Below are positions 49,642 to 59,365 of a stretch of 64,000 nt of DNA, in pieces (position 1 is the first letter of the stretch; each line of letters opens with the position of its first letter). Location of the stretch: the NCBI RefSeq assembly GCF_009377175.1, contig NZ_VJZD01000014.1, positions 1-64,000 on the forward strand, read 5' to 3'. The stretch is from Streptomyces adustus. GTDB taxonomy: Bacteria > Actinomycetota > Actinomycetes > Streptomycetales > Streptomycetaceae. Made by a program: the position numbers and the translations under genes. The notes under the pieces are model-generated. The model was not told where the DNA came from. It did no database searches and saw nothing but the letters and a program-made list of their open reading frames with translations.

Positions 49642-50664
49642 GTGGCCAAGGTGACTCGGGATGATGTGGCGCGACTGGCGGGGACTTCCACCGCGGTGGT
49701 CAGTTACGTCATCAACAACGGACCCCGGCCGGTTGCCCCGGCCACGCGCGAGCGTGTCCTCGCCGCCATCAAGGAACTGGGCTACCGGCCCGACCGGGTG
49801 GCCCAGGCGATGGCGTCCCGACGCACCGACCTCATAGGCCTGATCGTGCCCGACGCGCGCCAGCCGTTCTTCGCGGAGATGGCGCACGCGGTCGAGCAGG
49901 CCGCCTCCGAGCGCGGGAAGATGGTGCTCGTCGGCAACTCCGACTACATCGGTGAGCGCGAGGTCCACTATCTGCGGGCCTTCCTCGGGATGCGCGTCTC
50001 CGGCCTGATCCTCGTCAGCCACGCGCTCAACGACCTGGCCGCCGCCGAGATCGAGGCCTGGGACGCCCGGGTGGTCCTGCTGCACGAGCGGCCCGAGGCG
50101 ATCGACGACGTCGCCGTCGTCCTGGACGACCTGGGCGGTGCCCAGCACGTCGTACGCCACCTGCTGGACCACGGCTACGAGTACGTGGCCTGCATGGGCG
50201 GCACCGCGGAGACCCCCTCGGTCGGCGACCCCGTCTCCGACCACGTCGAGGGCTGGCGGCGCGCCATGGACGAGGCCGGGATATCGACGGAGGGACGGCT
50301 CTTCGAGGCGCCGTACAACCGCTACGACGCCTACAAGGTCGCCCTCGACATCCTGTCCGGCCCCCGGCGGCCCCCCGCGGTCTTCTGCTCCACCGACGAC
50401 CAGGCGATCGGCCTGCTGCGGGCGGCGCGGGAGCTGCGGCTGGACGTGCCGGGAGAGCTGGCGGTGGCCGGCTTCGACGACATCAAGGAAGCGGCGCTGG
50501 CGGATCCGCCGCTGACCACGATCGCCTCGGACCGCTCGGCCATGGCCCGGGCGGCGGTGGACCTGGTGCTGGACGACGGGCTGCGCGTCGCGGGCTCGCG
50601 CCGGGAGCGGCTGAAGGTGTTCCCCTCGAAGCTGGTCGCCCGCAGGTCCTGCGGCTGCGAGTGA
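49642..50664 (+). CDS. LacI family regulator
   Basis: 340 residues. [20 protein letters not shown] and [20 protein letters not shown] form the helix-turn-helix and hinge; the rest is a periplasmic-binding-like sensor. It ends ARRSCGCE. Position and order after glnR are as in S. coelicolor, as far as I recall. The effector is unknown; the gene has no sugar genes beside it. Confidence 0.9.
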   Translation: MAKVTRDDVARLAGTSTAVVSYVINNGPRPVAPATRERVLAAIKELGYRPDRVAQAMASRRTDLIGLIVPDARQPFFAEMAHAVEQAASERGKMVLVGNSDYIGEREVHYLRAFLGMRVSGLILVSHALNDLAAAEIEAWDARVVLLHERPEAIDDVAVVLDDLGGAQHVVRHLLDHGYEYVACMGGTAETPSVGDPVSDHVEGWRRAMDEAGISTEGRLFEAPYNRYDAYKVALDILSGPRRPPAVFCSTDDQAIGLLRAARELRLDVPGELAVAGFDDIKEAALADPPLTTIASDRSAMARAAVDLVLDDGLRVAGSRRERLKVFPSKLVARRSCGCE

Positions 50665-50826
50665 GTTCCGGCACGTCCGGCGCGCCTGGTCCGGGGCCTT
50701 TCTGAGACTGTCCTGAGAGGCCTCGCCCAGCCGCGGGAACCCGCTTTATATCGGGCATACGAGGTTCTACCCGCCTTCTCAGGGAGCACTCAGGAAGCTC
50801 TCATCGTGGAGCGGGAAGCTCTCCTC

Positions 50827-52038
50827 ATGACCGAGAGCTTCCGCCGCAGCGGCGAGTACGAGAACCCCTACCAGGGCGACCAGCAGCAGCCGGCGTACCC
50901 CCAGCAGCAGCACGCCTCCTCTCCCGTGGACCCGGAGTGGCCGCCTCCGCCGGCCTACCGGCCCGCCCAGCCGTCGGCCGAACCGGTGACGGTGGAGCCC
51001 GGCACCACGGTGTGGCCGGCCCAGGCCTCCTCGGCGACCGCGCCGGGCGCGCCGGTCGACTTCGCCGGTTTCGCGGCGGACGGCTCCGGTTCCGGCGCCG
51101 GCCACGGAGGCGACACCGCTCTCCTGGCCGCCGTACCCGCCGGGCCCGCGCCGCGCAGGCAGCGCAACCGCGGCACGGTCGCCCTGCTCGCCGCCGTGGC
51201 GATCATCGCCGCGGCCGTGGGCGGCGGCACGGCCTACGGCATCCAGGAGCTCACCGGCAAGGACTCGGTCGCCTCCAGCTCCACCAGCACCAACGTGGTG
51301 CCCTCCGCCAAGAAGGGCACGGTCTCCGGGGTCGCCGCGGCGGTCAGCCCGAGCATCGTCGAGGTCAAGGCCACGCTCAGCAACGGCTCCTCGACGGGCT
51401 CCGGGGTGATCATCACCAGTGACGGCGAGATCGTCACCAACAACCACGTCATCTCCGGCGCCTCGACGATCAAGGTGTCGACGAGCGACGGCAAGGAGTA
51501 CACCGCCAAGGTCGTCGGTACCGACAGCAAGAAGGACCTCGCCCTGATCAAGCTGGAGAACGCCTCCGGCCTGACGGTGGCGACCCTCGGCAACTCCGAC
51601 GGGGTCCAGGTCGGCGACGAGGTCGTGGCGATCGGTTCCCCCGAGGGCCTGACGGGCACCGTCACCAGCGGCATCGTCTCGGCCCTGAACCGGGACGTGA
51701 CCGTCTCCACCGACGAGAGCCAGAGCCAGCAGGGACAGGGCGGCGGCAACGGCCAGTGGCCGTTCGAGTTCGGCGGCCGCCAGTTCAACGGCGACACCGG
51801 CACCTCGACGACGACCTACAAGGCGCTCCAGACGGACGCCTCGCTCAACCCCGGCAACTCCGGCGGCGCGCTGATCGACATGAACGGCAACATCATCGGC
51901 ATCAACTCCGCCATGTACTCGGCCGCGGACTCCACGTCCTCGTCCAGCGCCGGCAGCGTCGGTCTCGGCTTCGCCATCCCGATCAACACGGTCAAGGCCG
52001 ACCTGGCCGACCTGCGGGCGGGCGGCTCCGACAGCTGA
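50827..52038 (+). CDS. Membrane-anchored trypsin-like (HtrA-type) serine protease, no PDZ domain
   Basis: 403 residues from ATG at 50827; GTG at 50806 also possible. A Pro/Gln-rich cytoplasmic region (residues 1-110) precedes one membrane helix (TVALLAAVAIIAAAVGGGTA, about 116-136). The outer protease domain has His in IVTNNHVISGA (about 206), Asp in SKKDLALIKL (about 237) and Ser in LNPGNSGGALID (about 343). The chain stops soon after, at AGGSDS, leaving no room for a PDZ domain. It lies upstream of a two-component pair, as PepD lies beside MprAB in mycobacteria. Confidence 0.91.
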   Translation: MTESFRRSGEYENPYQGDQQQPAYPQQQHASSPVDPEWPPPPAYRPAQPSAEPVTVEPGTTVWPAQASSATAPGAPVDFAGFAADGSGSGAGHGGDTALLAAVPAGPAPRRQRNRGTVALLAAVAIIAAAVGGGTAYGIQELTGKDSVASSSTSTNVVPSAKKGTVSGVAAAVSPSIVEVKATLSNGSSTGSGVIITSDGEIVTNNHVISGASTIKVSTSDGKEYTAKVVGTDSKKDLALIKLENASGLTVATLGNSDGVQVGDEVVAIGSPEGLTGTVTSGIVSALNRDVTVSTDESQSQQGQGGGNGQWPFEFGGRQFNGDTGTSTTTYKALQTDASLNPGNSGGALIDMNGNIIGINSAMYSAADSTSSSSAGSVGLGFAIPINTVKADLADLRAGGSDS

Positions 52039-52070
52039 CCCGGCCCGCCGCACACGCAAGGGAGTACGTC

Positions 52071-52280
52071 ATGATCAAGCAGGTTTCGCACCCGGTGGCC
52101 GGCATCGACGCGGCCGGTTTCGCCCTGGCCCTCGAAGTGGCGTACGAGCTGAACGCACCGTCGGCGCCGACGCTGCGGGCGCCCGAGGTGGCCCCGCAGC
52201 TGATGGGTCTGCGTGTCCCCGCGGACCGTCCGCACCGCCGCAAGGTGCCGCTGAAGCGGCTGACCGCGGTCCGCGGCTGA
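52071..52280 (+). CDS. Small conserved-looking protein between protease and response regulator
   Basis: 69 residues from ATG at 52071 with AAGGGAG upstream. It begins MIKQVSHPVAGIDAAGFALA and ends RRKVPLKRLTAVRG; the middle is Ala/Pro-rich, the end basic. No membrane helix, no family recognised. It starts 32 bases after the protease stop and is probably in its operon. Confidence 0.62.
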   Translation: MIKQVSHPVAGIDAAGFALALEVAYELNAPSAPTLRAPEVAPQLMGLRVPADRPHRRKVPLKRLTAVRG

Positions 52281-52365
52281 GCGTGGCCGGTCCGGCCCGC
52301 CGCCCGCTTCCTCGACACCCCGGCCGGGAAACATGCGAGGCTGAACGCGGTAGCGCCGAATCGGA

Positions 52366-52405
52366 CCGATCACACCGATCACACCGATCAGCCCGATCAG
52401 CCCGG
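52366..52405. repeat. 9-bp tandem repeat upstream of the response regulator
   Basis: CCGATCACA is repeated three times and CCGATCAGC about twice in tandem, 45-85 bp before the response regulator start. Each unit carries GATC. It could be a regulator-binding array or a slippage product. Confidence 0.7.
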
Positions 52406-52449
52406 TCGGCCCGCAGACGTCCCACCGCATCCTCCGAGGAACCCCGCCC

Positions 52450-53184
52450 ATGAGCTCCGCCGAAGGCGACCGTGACACCCAGCGCATCCTGATCGTCGAC
52501 GACGAGCCGGCGGTGCGCGAAGCACTCCAGCGCAGCCTCGCCTTCGAGGGGTACGCCACAGAAGTCGCCGTGGACGGTGCGGACGCCCTGGAGAAGGCCG
52601 CCGCGTACCGGCCCGACCTGGTCGTCCTCGACGTCCAGATGCCCCGGATGGACGGTCTGACCGCGGCCCGTCGCATCCGCGGCGCCGGCGACACCACGCC
52701 CATCCTGATGCTGACGGCCCGTGACACGGTCGGCGACCGGGTCACCGGGCTCGACGCGGGCGCCGACGACTACCTGGTCAAGCCCTTCGAACTGGACGAG
52801 CTGTTCGCCCGGGTCCGGGCGCTGCTGCGGCGCAGTTCGTACGCGTCCGCGACGGCCGACCCGGACCAGGCGGACGAGGCGCTCACCTTCGCCGACCTGC
52901 GCATGGACCTGGCCACCCGGGAGGTGACCCGGGCGGGCCGCCCCGTGGAGCTGACCCGCACCGAGTTCACGCTGCTGGAGATGTTCATGGCGCACCCGCG
53001 CCAGGTCCTGACCCGTGAGCAGATCCTCAAGGCGGTCTGGGGCTTCGACTTCGAGCCCTCCTCCAACTCCCTCGACGTCTACGTCATGTACCTGCGCCGC
53101 AAGACCGAGGCGGGCGGCGAGCCGCGCCTCGTGCACACGGTCCGCGGGGTCGGGTACGTGCTGCGCCAGGGCGGCGCGGAGTGA
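52450..53184 (+). CDS. OmpR-family response regulator (MprA-like)
   Basis: 244 residues. Receiver: [14 protein letters not shown] acidic pair, phospho-acceptor Asp in [13 protein letters not shown], Thr in LMLTARDTV, Lys in DYLVKPFE. Winged helix: [34 protein letters not shown]. Its stop overlaps the kinase GTG by three bases. Likely responds to envelope stress with the adjacent kinase and controls the protease, by analogy with MprAB. Confidence 0.93.
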   Translation: MSSAEGDRDTQRILIVDDEPAVREALQRSLAFEGYATEVAVDGADALEKAAAYRPDLVVLDVQMPRMDGLTAARRIRGAGDTTPILMLTARDTVGDRVTGLDAGADDYLVKPFELDELFARVRALLRRSSYASATADPDQADEALTFADLRMDLATREVTRAGRPVELTRTEFTLLEMFMAHPRQVLTREQILKAVWGFDFEPSSNSLDVYVMYLRRKTEAGGEPRLVHTVRGVGYVLRQGGAE

Positions 53185-54677
53185 GCAGGCTGACCCGCCG
53201 GTTCCGGACGCTGCCGATCCGGGCCCGGCTGTCGATGCTGGTCGCCGCGGCGGTGGCGTTCGCGGTGGCGGCGGTCTCGGTGACGTGCTGGTTCATCGTG
53301 CAGCGGAAACTGTACGAACAGGTGAACGACGACCTCAGGAAGATGGCGCAGCCCGCGCGGTACAACCAGGTCACGGACCTCCTCGCGGCCTGTCCCCATA
53401 CCGACGACTCCGACCAGACCGGCCCGAACGACCAGGGCGGCATCAACGGCCTGCGCACCCAGAGCAGCTACATCCAGCTGGTCAAGGCGGACGGCACGCC
53501 CTGTGTCTCCTCGAACTCCGTGGGCACCGTCAAGGTCACCCGCGCCGACACGGACGTGATCAAGAACTCTGCCAACAGCAGGGGGCTCGTCCACGACGGG
53601 ATCATCCGCAACGGCACCGACACCGACGGCAATACCGTACGCGTGCTCACCACACCGCTGCTCGTCACCCAGGGCATCGGCCCGCCCCAGCTCTACCCCG
53701 ACACCGCGCTGCTCATCGCGGTGCCCCTGAAGAGCACCGAGTCCACCCTCAACGACCTCGCCCTCATCCTCCTTCTGGTCTCCGGCATCGGAGTGATCGG
53801 CGCCGGGGCCGCCGGCCTCGCCGTCGCCCGTGCGGGGCTGCGCCCGGTCGACGAGCTCACCGAGACGGTCGAGCATGTCGCCCGTACCGAGGACCTCAGC
53901 GTCCGCATCCCGGTCGAGGACGACAGCGACGACGAGATCGCCCGGCTCTCCCGCTCCTTCAACTCGATGACCTCCTCGCTGGCCAGCTCCCGCGAGCTCC
54001 AGCAGCAGCTCATCGCGGACGCCGGGCACGAGCTGCGCACGCCCCTCACCTCCCTGCGCACCAACATCGAGCTGCTCACCCGCAGCGAGGAGACCGGCCG
54101 CCCCCTGCCGGAGGCGGACCGCAAGGCGCTGCTGGCCTCGGTGAAGGCGCAGATGACGGAACTGGCGTCGCTGATCGGCGACCTCCAGGAGCTGTCCCGG
54201 TCGGAGGGCCAGCAGGGCGAGCGCGTCCAGGTGGTCTCGCTGGAGGACACCGTCGAGGCCGCCCTGCGCCGCGCCCGGCTGCGCGGCCCGGAGCTGACGA
54301 TCAAGTCCTCCGTGGACCCCTGGTACGTACGGGCGGAACCGACGGCGCTGGAGCGGGCGGTGGTCAACGTCCTCGACAACGCGGTGAAGTTCAGCCCCGA
54401 GGGCGGCACGATCGAGGTACGGCTCAGCGAGGGCGTCCTGACGGTCCGCGACCACGGCCCCGGCATCCCCGCCGAGGAACTCCCGCACGTCTTCGACCGC
54501 TTCTGGCGCTCCCCGAGCGCTCGTGCGCTGCCCGGCTCCGGCCTGGGTCTGTCGATCGTCGCGCGCACCGTGCAGCAGGCCGGCGGCGAGGTGAGTCTGA
54601 CCCGCGCGGCGGGCGGCGGAACCGTCGCGACGCTCCGACTGCCCGGCTCGAAGACACCGCCCCCCGAACTCCCGTAG
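53181..54677 (+). CDS. Sensor histidine kinase (MprB-like)
   Basis: 498 residues from GTG at 53181. Two membrane helices (about 18-40 and about 193-215) flank an outer sensor of about 150 residues. A HAMP domain follows, then [13 protein letters not shown] with the phospho-acceptor His (about 283), N box [16 protein letters not shown], and G boxes DHGPGIP and [11 protein letters not shown]. Coupled to the response regulator by a four-base overlap. Confidence 0.93.
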   Translation: MSRLTRRFRTLPIRARLSMLVAAAVAFAVAAVSVTCWFIVQRKLYEQVNDDLRKMAQPARYNQVTDLLAACPHTDDSDQTGPNDQGGINGLRTQSSYIQLVKADGTPCVSSNSVGTVKVTRADTDVIKNSANSRGLVHDGIIRNGTDTDGNTVRVLTTPLLVTQGIGPPQLYPDTALLIAVPLKSTESTLNDLALILLLVSGIGVIGAGAAGLAVARAGLRPVDELTETVEHVARTEDLSVRIPVEDDSDDEIARLSRSFNSMTSSLASSRELQQQLIADAGHELRTPLTSLRTNIELLTRSEETGRPLPEADRKALLASVKAQMTELASLIGDLQELSRSEGQQGERVQVVSLEDTVEAALRRARLRGPELTIKSSVDPWYVRAEPTALERAVVNVLDNAVKFSPEGGTIEVRLSEGVLTVRDHGPGIPAEELPHVFDRFWRSPSARALPGSGLGLSIVARTVQQAGGEVSLTRAAGGGTVATLRLPGSKTPPPELP

Positions 54678-54770
54678 CGGCGAGCGGCCTTCGAGGAATT
54701 TTCCGGGGTCCCCCGATCGGCGCATCCGAACAGTCCGGTCCTACGATGTGCTGCCTGAGGGGGAGGCTTC

Positions 54771-55511
54771 GTGAGCGTCGATGCGCACACCGGGGAAAAC
54801 GGCTTCGAGCGGGAATACAGGCGCCGACGATGGCCCGTGTCCCGGGCGCGGTTGGTCTTCCTGGCCGTCATCACCGTGAATGCCGTGTTCCAGACGAGCC
54901 GGGACGGCGACTTCATGCCGCGCTGGGGCAGGGCCGTGTACGTGGCCCTGATGGTGGCGATCGTGGGCTGGGCCTGGCTTCAGCACGCCCGGGGGCGCAC
55001 CCGGGTGGGAGCCGACGGGATCACCGTGCGCGGCGCGCTGCGGGAGCGGCATGTGCCCTGGTCGGACATCTACGACATCCGCGCGGAGCCGTTCCGCAAC
55101 CGCCGCCTGGACGGGCCCCTGCTGTTCGCCTACCTCTACCGTCACGACGGCCGGCGCACGCCGCTCCGGCAGATGGACGACTGGCAGGTGGCGGACTTCG
55201 CCGCCGAGTTTGAGGAGTTGCGTGGGACCGCGGTCCGGCACCGCGCGACGGCCTGGGAGCGGCGGCCGGAGACCGAGGAGCTGATACGGCTGCGGGCCGG
55301 GCGCCGCCGGGCTTGGGAGCATTCGGTCACCGGTGCGCTGATCGCCCTGGCGGCCATGTTCCCGGTGATGATCGTGCGGGTGGTGATCGGGGCTGCGGTG
55401 CATCCGTTCCTGCTGTTCGTCTGTGTTCCCGCGGCCGTGTTCGCCGTCGTGGCCGTGGTGCAGCGCCGACGCTGGAGGTCCCTGGTGCCCGCGTACATGT
55501 GCGAGCCGTAG
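54771..55511 (+). CDS. PH-domain-type membrane protein
   Basis: 246 residues. Two helices near the N-terminus (LVFLAVITVNAVFQ, AVYVALMVAIVGWAWLQ), a bacterial PH-like domain (GADGITVRGALRERHVPWSD), and two helices at the end (ALIALAAMFPVMIVRVVIGA, FLLFVCVPAAVFAVVAVV). Function unknown; such proteins are common and uncharacterised in actinobacteria. Confidence 0.85.
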   Translation: MSVDAHTGENGFEREYRRRRWPVSRARLVFLAVITVNAVFQTSRDGDFMPRWGRAVYVALMVAIVGWAWLQHARGRTRVGADGITVRGALRERHVPWSDIYDIRAEPFRNRRLDGPLLFAYLYRHDGRRTPLRQMDDWQVADFAAEFEELRGTAVRHRATAWERRPETEELIRLRAGRRRAWEHSVTGALIALAAMFPVMIVRVVIGAAVHPFLLFVCVPAAVFAVVAVVQRRRWRSLVPAYMCEP

Positions 55512-55570
55512 CCGTGAGACGCGGACACGAGAGCCGCGAGACGCAGATGCGAGACGCGGACGCAGGACGA

Positions 55571-55609
55571 GGGGCCCGGGACGTACGCGCGGCGTACGTC
55601 CCGGGCCCC
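55571..55609. terminator. Very long perfect bidirectional terminator hairpin
   Basis: Eighteen-base arms GGGGCCCGGGACGTACGC and GCGTACGTCCCGGGCCCC flank a three-base GCG. It lies between the PH-domain gene and the convergent nucleotidase gene and could serve both. Confidence 0.82.
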
Positions 55610-55626
55610 TCGGGGAACAGGCGGAC

Positions 55627-57432
55627 CTACTGGACGATCGTGATCCGGTTGGTGGCCGGCGGCGCCAGCGGGGCCGCCGCCGACGAGTTGGCCGTCAGGT
55701 ACCGCACCAGCGCCTCCAGGTCGTCGACGCCGACGACGTCGTTCGTGCCCAGGCCCAGCGTGGTGAAGCCGTCGCCGCCGCCCGCGAGGAAGCTGTTCGT
55801 CGCGACACGGTAGGTGGCCGCCGGGTCGATGGCGACGCCGTTCAGCCGGATGGAGTCGGTGACGACGCGGTCGGCTCCGGACTTCGTCAGGTCCAGCGTG
55901 TACGTCAGGTTCGCCGAAGGCTGGAGGATCTTGGGCGCGGCCGCGTTGGAGCCGCTGACCTGCTCCTTCAGCACCTGGATGAGCTGGGCGCCGGTGAAGT
56001 CCTGGAGGTTCACCGTGTTGGCGAACGGCTGCACCGTGAAGCCCTCGGCGTACGTCACCACGCCGTCGCCCTCGCTGCCCTTGGCCGCGTAGGTGAGACC
56101 GGCGCGGACCCCGCCCGGGTTCATCAGCGCCAGGGCCGTCTTCGGGTCCAGCTCCTTGCCGTACGCCAGCTGCGCGTCCGCGATCAGGTCGCCCATCGGG
56201 GACTCGGTGCCGGTGCTGTTGACGTCGGCGGAGATGTAGCCGATCGCCCGGTTGCCGATCGGGGCGGCCAGGGTGTTCCACTTGCTGATCAGCGCGGTCA
56301 TGTCGGCCGCCTTGGCGACGTCACGGGTGACCACGCGGTTCGCGGACCTCACGGACGTACGGGCGATGTCGCCGGTGAAGCGGTCGTACGTGAGCGTGGT
56401 GTCCGTGTAGAGGCGGCCGAAGGACGCGGCCGAGGTGACCATGCGCGGCTTGCCCGACGGGTCGGGGATGGTGCACACGTAGGCCGCGTGGGTGTGGCCG
56501 GTGACCAGCGCGTCGACCTTCGGCGTGATGTTCTTGGCGATGTCGACGATCGGGCCGGAGATGCCGTCGCCCGCGCCCGGCGAGTCGCAGTTGTAGTTGT
56601 ACGAGCCCGAGGCCGGCAGTCCGCCCTCGTGGATCAGCGCGACGATCGACTTCACGCCCTGCTTGTCCAGCACCTTGGCGTACTTGTTGATCGTCTCGAC
56701 CTCGTCCTGGAACTTGAGGCCCTTCACCCCTTCGGCGGAGACGATGTTCGGAGTGCCCTCCAGGGTCACACCGATGAAGCCGATCTTGACGCCGTTCTTC
56801 TTCCACACCGTGTACGGCTTGAGGATCGGCTTGCCGGTCTTCTCGTCGAGGACGTTCGCCGCGAGGTAGGGGAAGTCGGCACCCTTGAACTTCTTGTCCG
56901 TGTAGCAGCCGGCCGTCGGGTGGCAGCCGCCGTTCTGGAGCCGGGCCAGTTCCTTGGCCCCCTCGTCGAACTCGTGGTTGCCGACGGAGGTGACGTCCAG
57001 GTCGAGCTTGTTCAGCGCCTCGATGGTGGGCTCGTCGTGGAACAGGCCCGAGATCAGCGGGGACGCGCCGACCATGTCGCCGCCGGCCGCGGTGATCGAG
57101 TACGAGTGGCCCTTGCGGGCCTCGCGCAGATGCGTCGCGAGGTACTCCACGCCGCCCGCGTCGATGGTCTTCGTCGTGCCGTCGGCCTGGAGTTCGGTGA
57201 CCCGGCCGGAGGAACCCGACGGCGGTTCGAGGTTGCCGTGCAGGTCGTTGAAGGACAGCAGCTGGACGTCCTGGTAGCGGGCCGGCCGCGGATGACCGTG
57301 CCCGCCGTTGTCGTGCGCGTCCGCCGGCAGCGCGGCGGCCAGTGCGCCGGCCGTGGCGAGACCCGCTGCGGCCGCGAGAACCCGGAACGTACGACGTCTG
57401 CGGCCGGGATTCGACGGTGATGTGGCTGGCAT
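55627..57432 (-). CDS. Secreted bifunctional 5'-nucleotidase/metallophosphatase
   Basis: 601 residues from ATG at 57432, with AGGGGGG upstream. A signal peptide (RRTFRVLAAAAGLATAGALA, then a PADA site) leads to a calcineurin-type domain: LLSFNDLHGNLEP, GGDMVGASPL, TSVGNHEFDEG and LVTGHTHAAYVC hold the two-metal centre. The C-terminal nucleotide-binding domain begins at about residue 380 (AIGYISADVNSTGTESPMGD). It would hydrolyse nucleotides outside the cell, supplying phosphate and nucleosides. Cys pairs (GGCHPTAGCY, YNC) may be disulfides. Confidence 0.93.
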   Translation of the reverse strand: MPATSPSNPGRRRRTFRVLAAAAGLATAGALAAALPADAHDNGGHGHPRPARYQDVQLLSFNDLHGNLEPPSGSSGRVTELQADGTTKTIDAGGVEYLATHLREARKGHSYSITAAGGDMVGASPLISGLFHDEPTIEALNKLDLDVTSVGNHEFDEGAKELARLQNGGCHPTAGCYTDKKFKGADFPYLAANVLDEKTGKPILKPYTVWKKNGVKIGFIGVTLEGTPNIVSAEGVKGLKFQDEVETINKYAKVLDKQGVKSIVALIHEGGLPASGSYNYNCDSPGAGDGISGPIVDIAKNITPKVDALVTGHTHAAYVCTIPDPSGKPRMVTSAASFGRLYTDTTLTYDRFTGDIARTSVRSANRVVTRDVAKAADMTALISKWNTLAAPIGNRAIGYISADVNSTGTESPMGDLIADAQLAYGKELDPKTALALMNPGGVRAGLTYAAKGSEGDGVVTYAEGFTVQPFANTVNLQDFTGAQLIQVLKEQVSGSNAAAPKILQPSANLTYTLDLTKSGADRVVTDSIRLNGVAIDPAATYRVATNSFLAGGGDGFTTLGLGTNDVVGVDDLEALVRYLTANSSAAAPLAPPATNRITIVQ

Positions 57433-57631
57433 GCGCCCCCCTGAGGCTGATGGCGTCCACGTGGCCAGTGTGGCCCCATGGGTCTGCTGAAGGTGTGCCC
57501 GTCCGGCGCAGCCTAAGGTCAACGCGCGTAGCACGACAGGGGTTTCATGGTTACATCCAGGTTTCCCTTTGCCTCCGTCTTGCCCCCTTCTTGCCACCAC
57601 TTTGCGGGACAATCCGCTTACCCTCGTACGC

Positions 57632-58558
57632 ATGACCAGCGACGACATCGCACGGCCCCCCGGCGCCCGATCCATCGAGACCCTCTCCGCGCTCTCCGCG
57701 GAACAGACCGAGGCCGTGCTCGCACTGCTCGCGGAGGCCGCCCACACCGACGGCCAACAGGCGGTGTCCGAGCAGGGCCGGCTGCAACTGCGCGGCGGAG
57801 CCCGCGAAGGGGTCTCCCATCTGTTGCTGACCACGGGAGGCGAACTCCTCGGCTACGCGCAGCTGGAGGACACCGACCCGGTGGAGGCGCCGGCCGCCGA
57901 GATGGTCGTGCACCCCGCGCACCGCGGGCACGGGCACGGTCGGGCGCTGGGCTCCGCGCTGCTCGCCGCCTCCGGCAAGCGGCTGCGGGTGTGGGCGCAC
58001 GGCGGCCACTCCGCGGCCCGGCATCTGGCCCAGGTCCTCGGCCTCACGCTGTTCCGCGAACTGCGCCAGATGCGAAGGCCGTTGGCCGGGCTCGACCTGC
58101 CCGACCCGGTGCTGCCCGAGGGCGTGAGCGTGCGCGCCTTCGAGCCGGGCGCCGATGACGCGGCCTGGCTCGCCGCGAACGCCGCCGCGTTCGCCCACCA
58201 CCCCGAACAGGGCTCCCTCACCCAGCGCGACCTCGACGACCGCAAGGCCGAGGCGTGGTTCGACCCCGCGGGCTTCTTCCTCGCCTTCCGCGAGGACCGG
58301 CTGATCGGCTTCCACTGGACCAAGGTGCACGCCGAGGAGGGGATCGGCGAGGTCTACGTCCTCGGGGTCGCCCCCGGCGCGCAGGGCGGCGGCCTCGGCA
58401 AGGCCCTCACCACGATCGGCCTGCGTCATCTCGCCGCGCAGGCGCTGCCGACGGCGATGCTCTACGTCGATGCCGACAACAAGGCGGCGGTGTCCGTCTA
58501 CGAGCGGCTGGGATTCCTCACCTACGAGACGGACCTGATGTACCGCACGGAGACCTGA
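57632..58558 (+). CDS. mshD: Mycothiol synthase
   Basis: 308 residues with two GNAT domains: AEMVVHPAHRGHGHGRALG in the N-terminal half and YVLGVAPGAQGGGLGKALTT in the C-terminal half, which carries the active site. It acetylates the cysteine amine of Cys-GlcN-Ins, the last step of mycothiol synthesis. A TACCCT box at 57620-57625 ends six to seven bases before the ATG, so a leaderless message is possible. mshA lies 42 kb away in the same window. Confidence 0.95.
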   Translation: MTSDDIARPPGARSIETLSALSAEQTEAVLALLAEAAHTDGQQAVSEQGRLQLRGGAREGVSHLLLTTGGELLGYAQLEDTDPVEAPAAEMVVHPAHRGHGHGRALGSALLAASGKRLRVWAHGGHSAARHLAQVLGLTLFRELRQMRRPLAGLDLPDPVLPEGVSVRAFEPGADDAAWLAANAAAFAHHPEQGSLTQRDLDDRKAEAWFDPAGFFLAFREDRLIGFHWTKVHAEEGIGEVYVLGVAPGAQGGGLGKALTTIGLRHLAAQALPTAMLYVDADNKAAVSVYERLGFLTYETDLMYRTET

Positions 58559-58616
58559 GCGGCCGCCACCGGTCCCCGCCCGGGGATCCGAGCGGCCGCC
58601 ACCATCGGAACCTCGT

Positions 58617-58654
58617 CGGCCGTCGGCCGCAGGACGCGCCCCGGCCGACGGCCG
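58617..58654. terminator. Bidirectional hairpin between mshD and the ABC operon
   Basis: Thirteen-base perfect arms CGGCCGTCGGCCG and CGGCCGACGGCCG with a 12-base loop, between the convergent stops of mshD and the last ABC gene. Just before it, GAGCGGCCGCCACC occurs twice (58557 and 58590). Confidence 0.75.
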
Positions 58655-58666
58655 GCTGACGTGTCC

Positions 58667-59365
58667 TCAGGCGGTGGTCGGGGCGGTCCCCCGCGGCCGG
58701 GGACGCAGGACGGACCCGCGGCGCAGTGGCTCAGGCGCGCAGAGCGCCACCACCGCGACGGCCACCACCAGCAGCCCCGCCCACCGCCCGTGCGCGTCCG
58801 CCCAGCGCTGGTCGCCCACCGCCACCAGCAGCGCCCACCGCTGCGGCAGCAGCAGCGTCGGCACGGTCACCGCGACGGCCGTCAGACCGGCCGCGACGGC
58901 GGCGCCCGGCCGGGTCCCGTCCGTGCACCGGACGGCGGCCGAGGCCCCGGCCAGCGCGAGCGCGGCGGTCGCGGCCGCCTCCAGGGTGACCGCGCCGACC
59001 GGGGGCCGCGCCTGCCCCGGCACGAGCAGCAGCGCGGCCGTCCAGCACAGCGCGGCGACGGGCACGGCCAGCGCCAGCCGCAGGGCGCCGCGCAGCGGTC
59101 GGCGCACCGGCACCGGCGCGGTGGTGTGCCGGGCCGGGTCGTCGAACAGGAACGCAAGGCCCAGCGCGAGGCAGAGCCCGGCGGCCCGCAGCAGGTTCAG
59201 GCACAGCCAGGGATCGGGGGCGCCGGACAGCAGCCGGGGCAGCCCGGCGAGCAGCAGTCCGAGACCACCGGCCGCCGCGAGGGCGGGCCGGGGCAGGGTG
59301 CGCCAGAGCGGGCGGAGCAGGGCGCGGATCACGGCGTACGGCTTCGGCCGTCGCTCACTGGTCAC
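58667..59365 (-). CDS. ABC transporter membrane protein, small subunit
   Basis: About 232 residues from GTG at 59365; GTG at 59374 is also in frame. Six hydrophobic helices (ALAAAGGLGLLLAGLPRLL, LALAVPVAALCWTAALLLVP, WAGLLVVAVAVVALCAP). It overlaps the upstream permease gene and is the last gene of the sigma-anti-sigma-ABC operon. No sequence match to a named permease family; membership is by position. Confidence 0.78.
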   Translation of the reverse strand: MTSERRPKPYAVIRALLRPLWRTLPRPALAAAGGLGLLLAGLPRLLSGAPDPWLCLNLLRAAGLCLALGLAFLFDDPARHTTAPVPVRRPLRGALRLALAVPVAALCWTAALLLVPGQARPPVGAVTLEAAATAALALAGASAAVRCTDGTRPGAAVAAGLTAVAVTVPTLLLPQRWALLVAVGDQRWADAHGRWAGLLVVAVAVVALCAPEPLRRGSVLRPRPRGTAPTTA

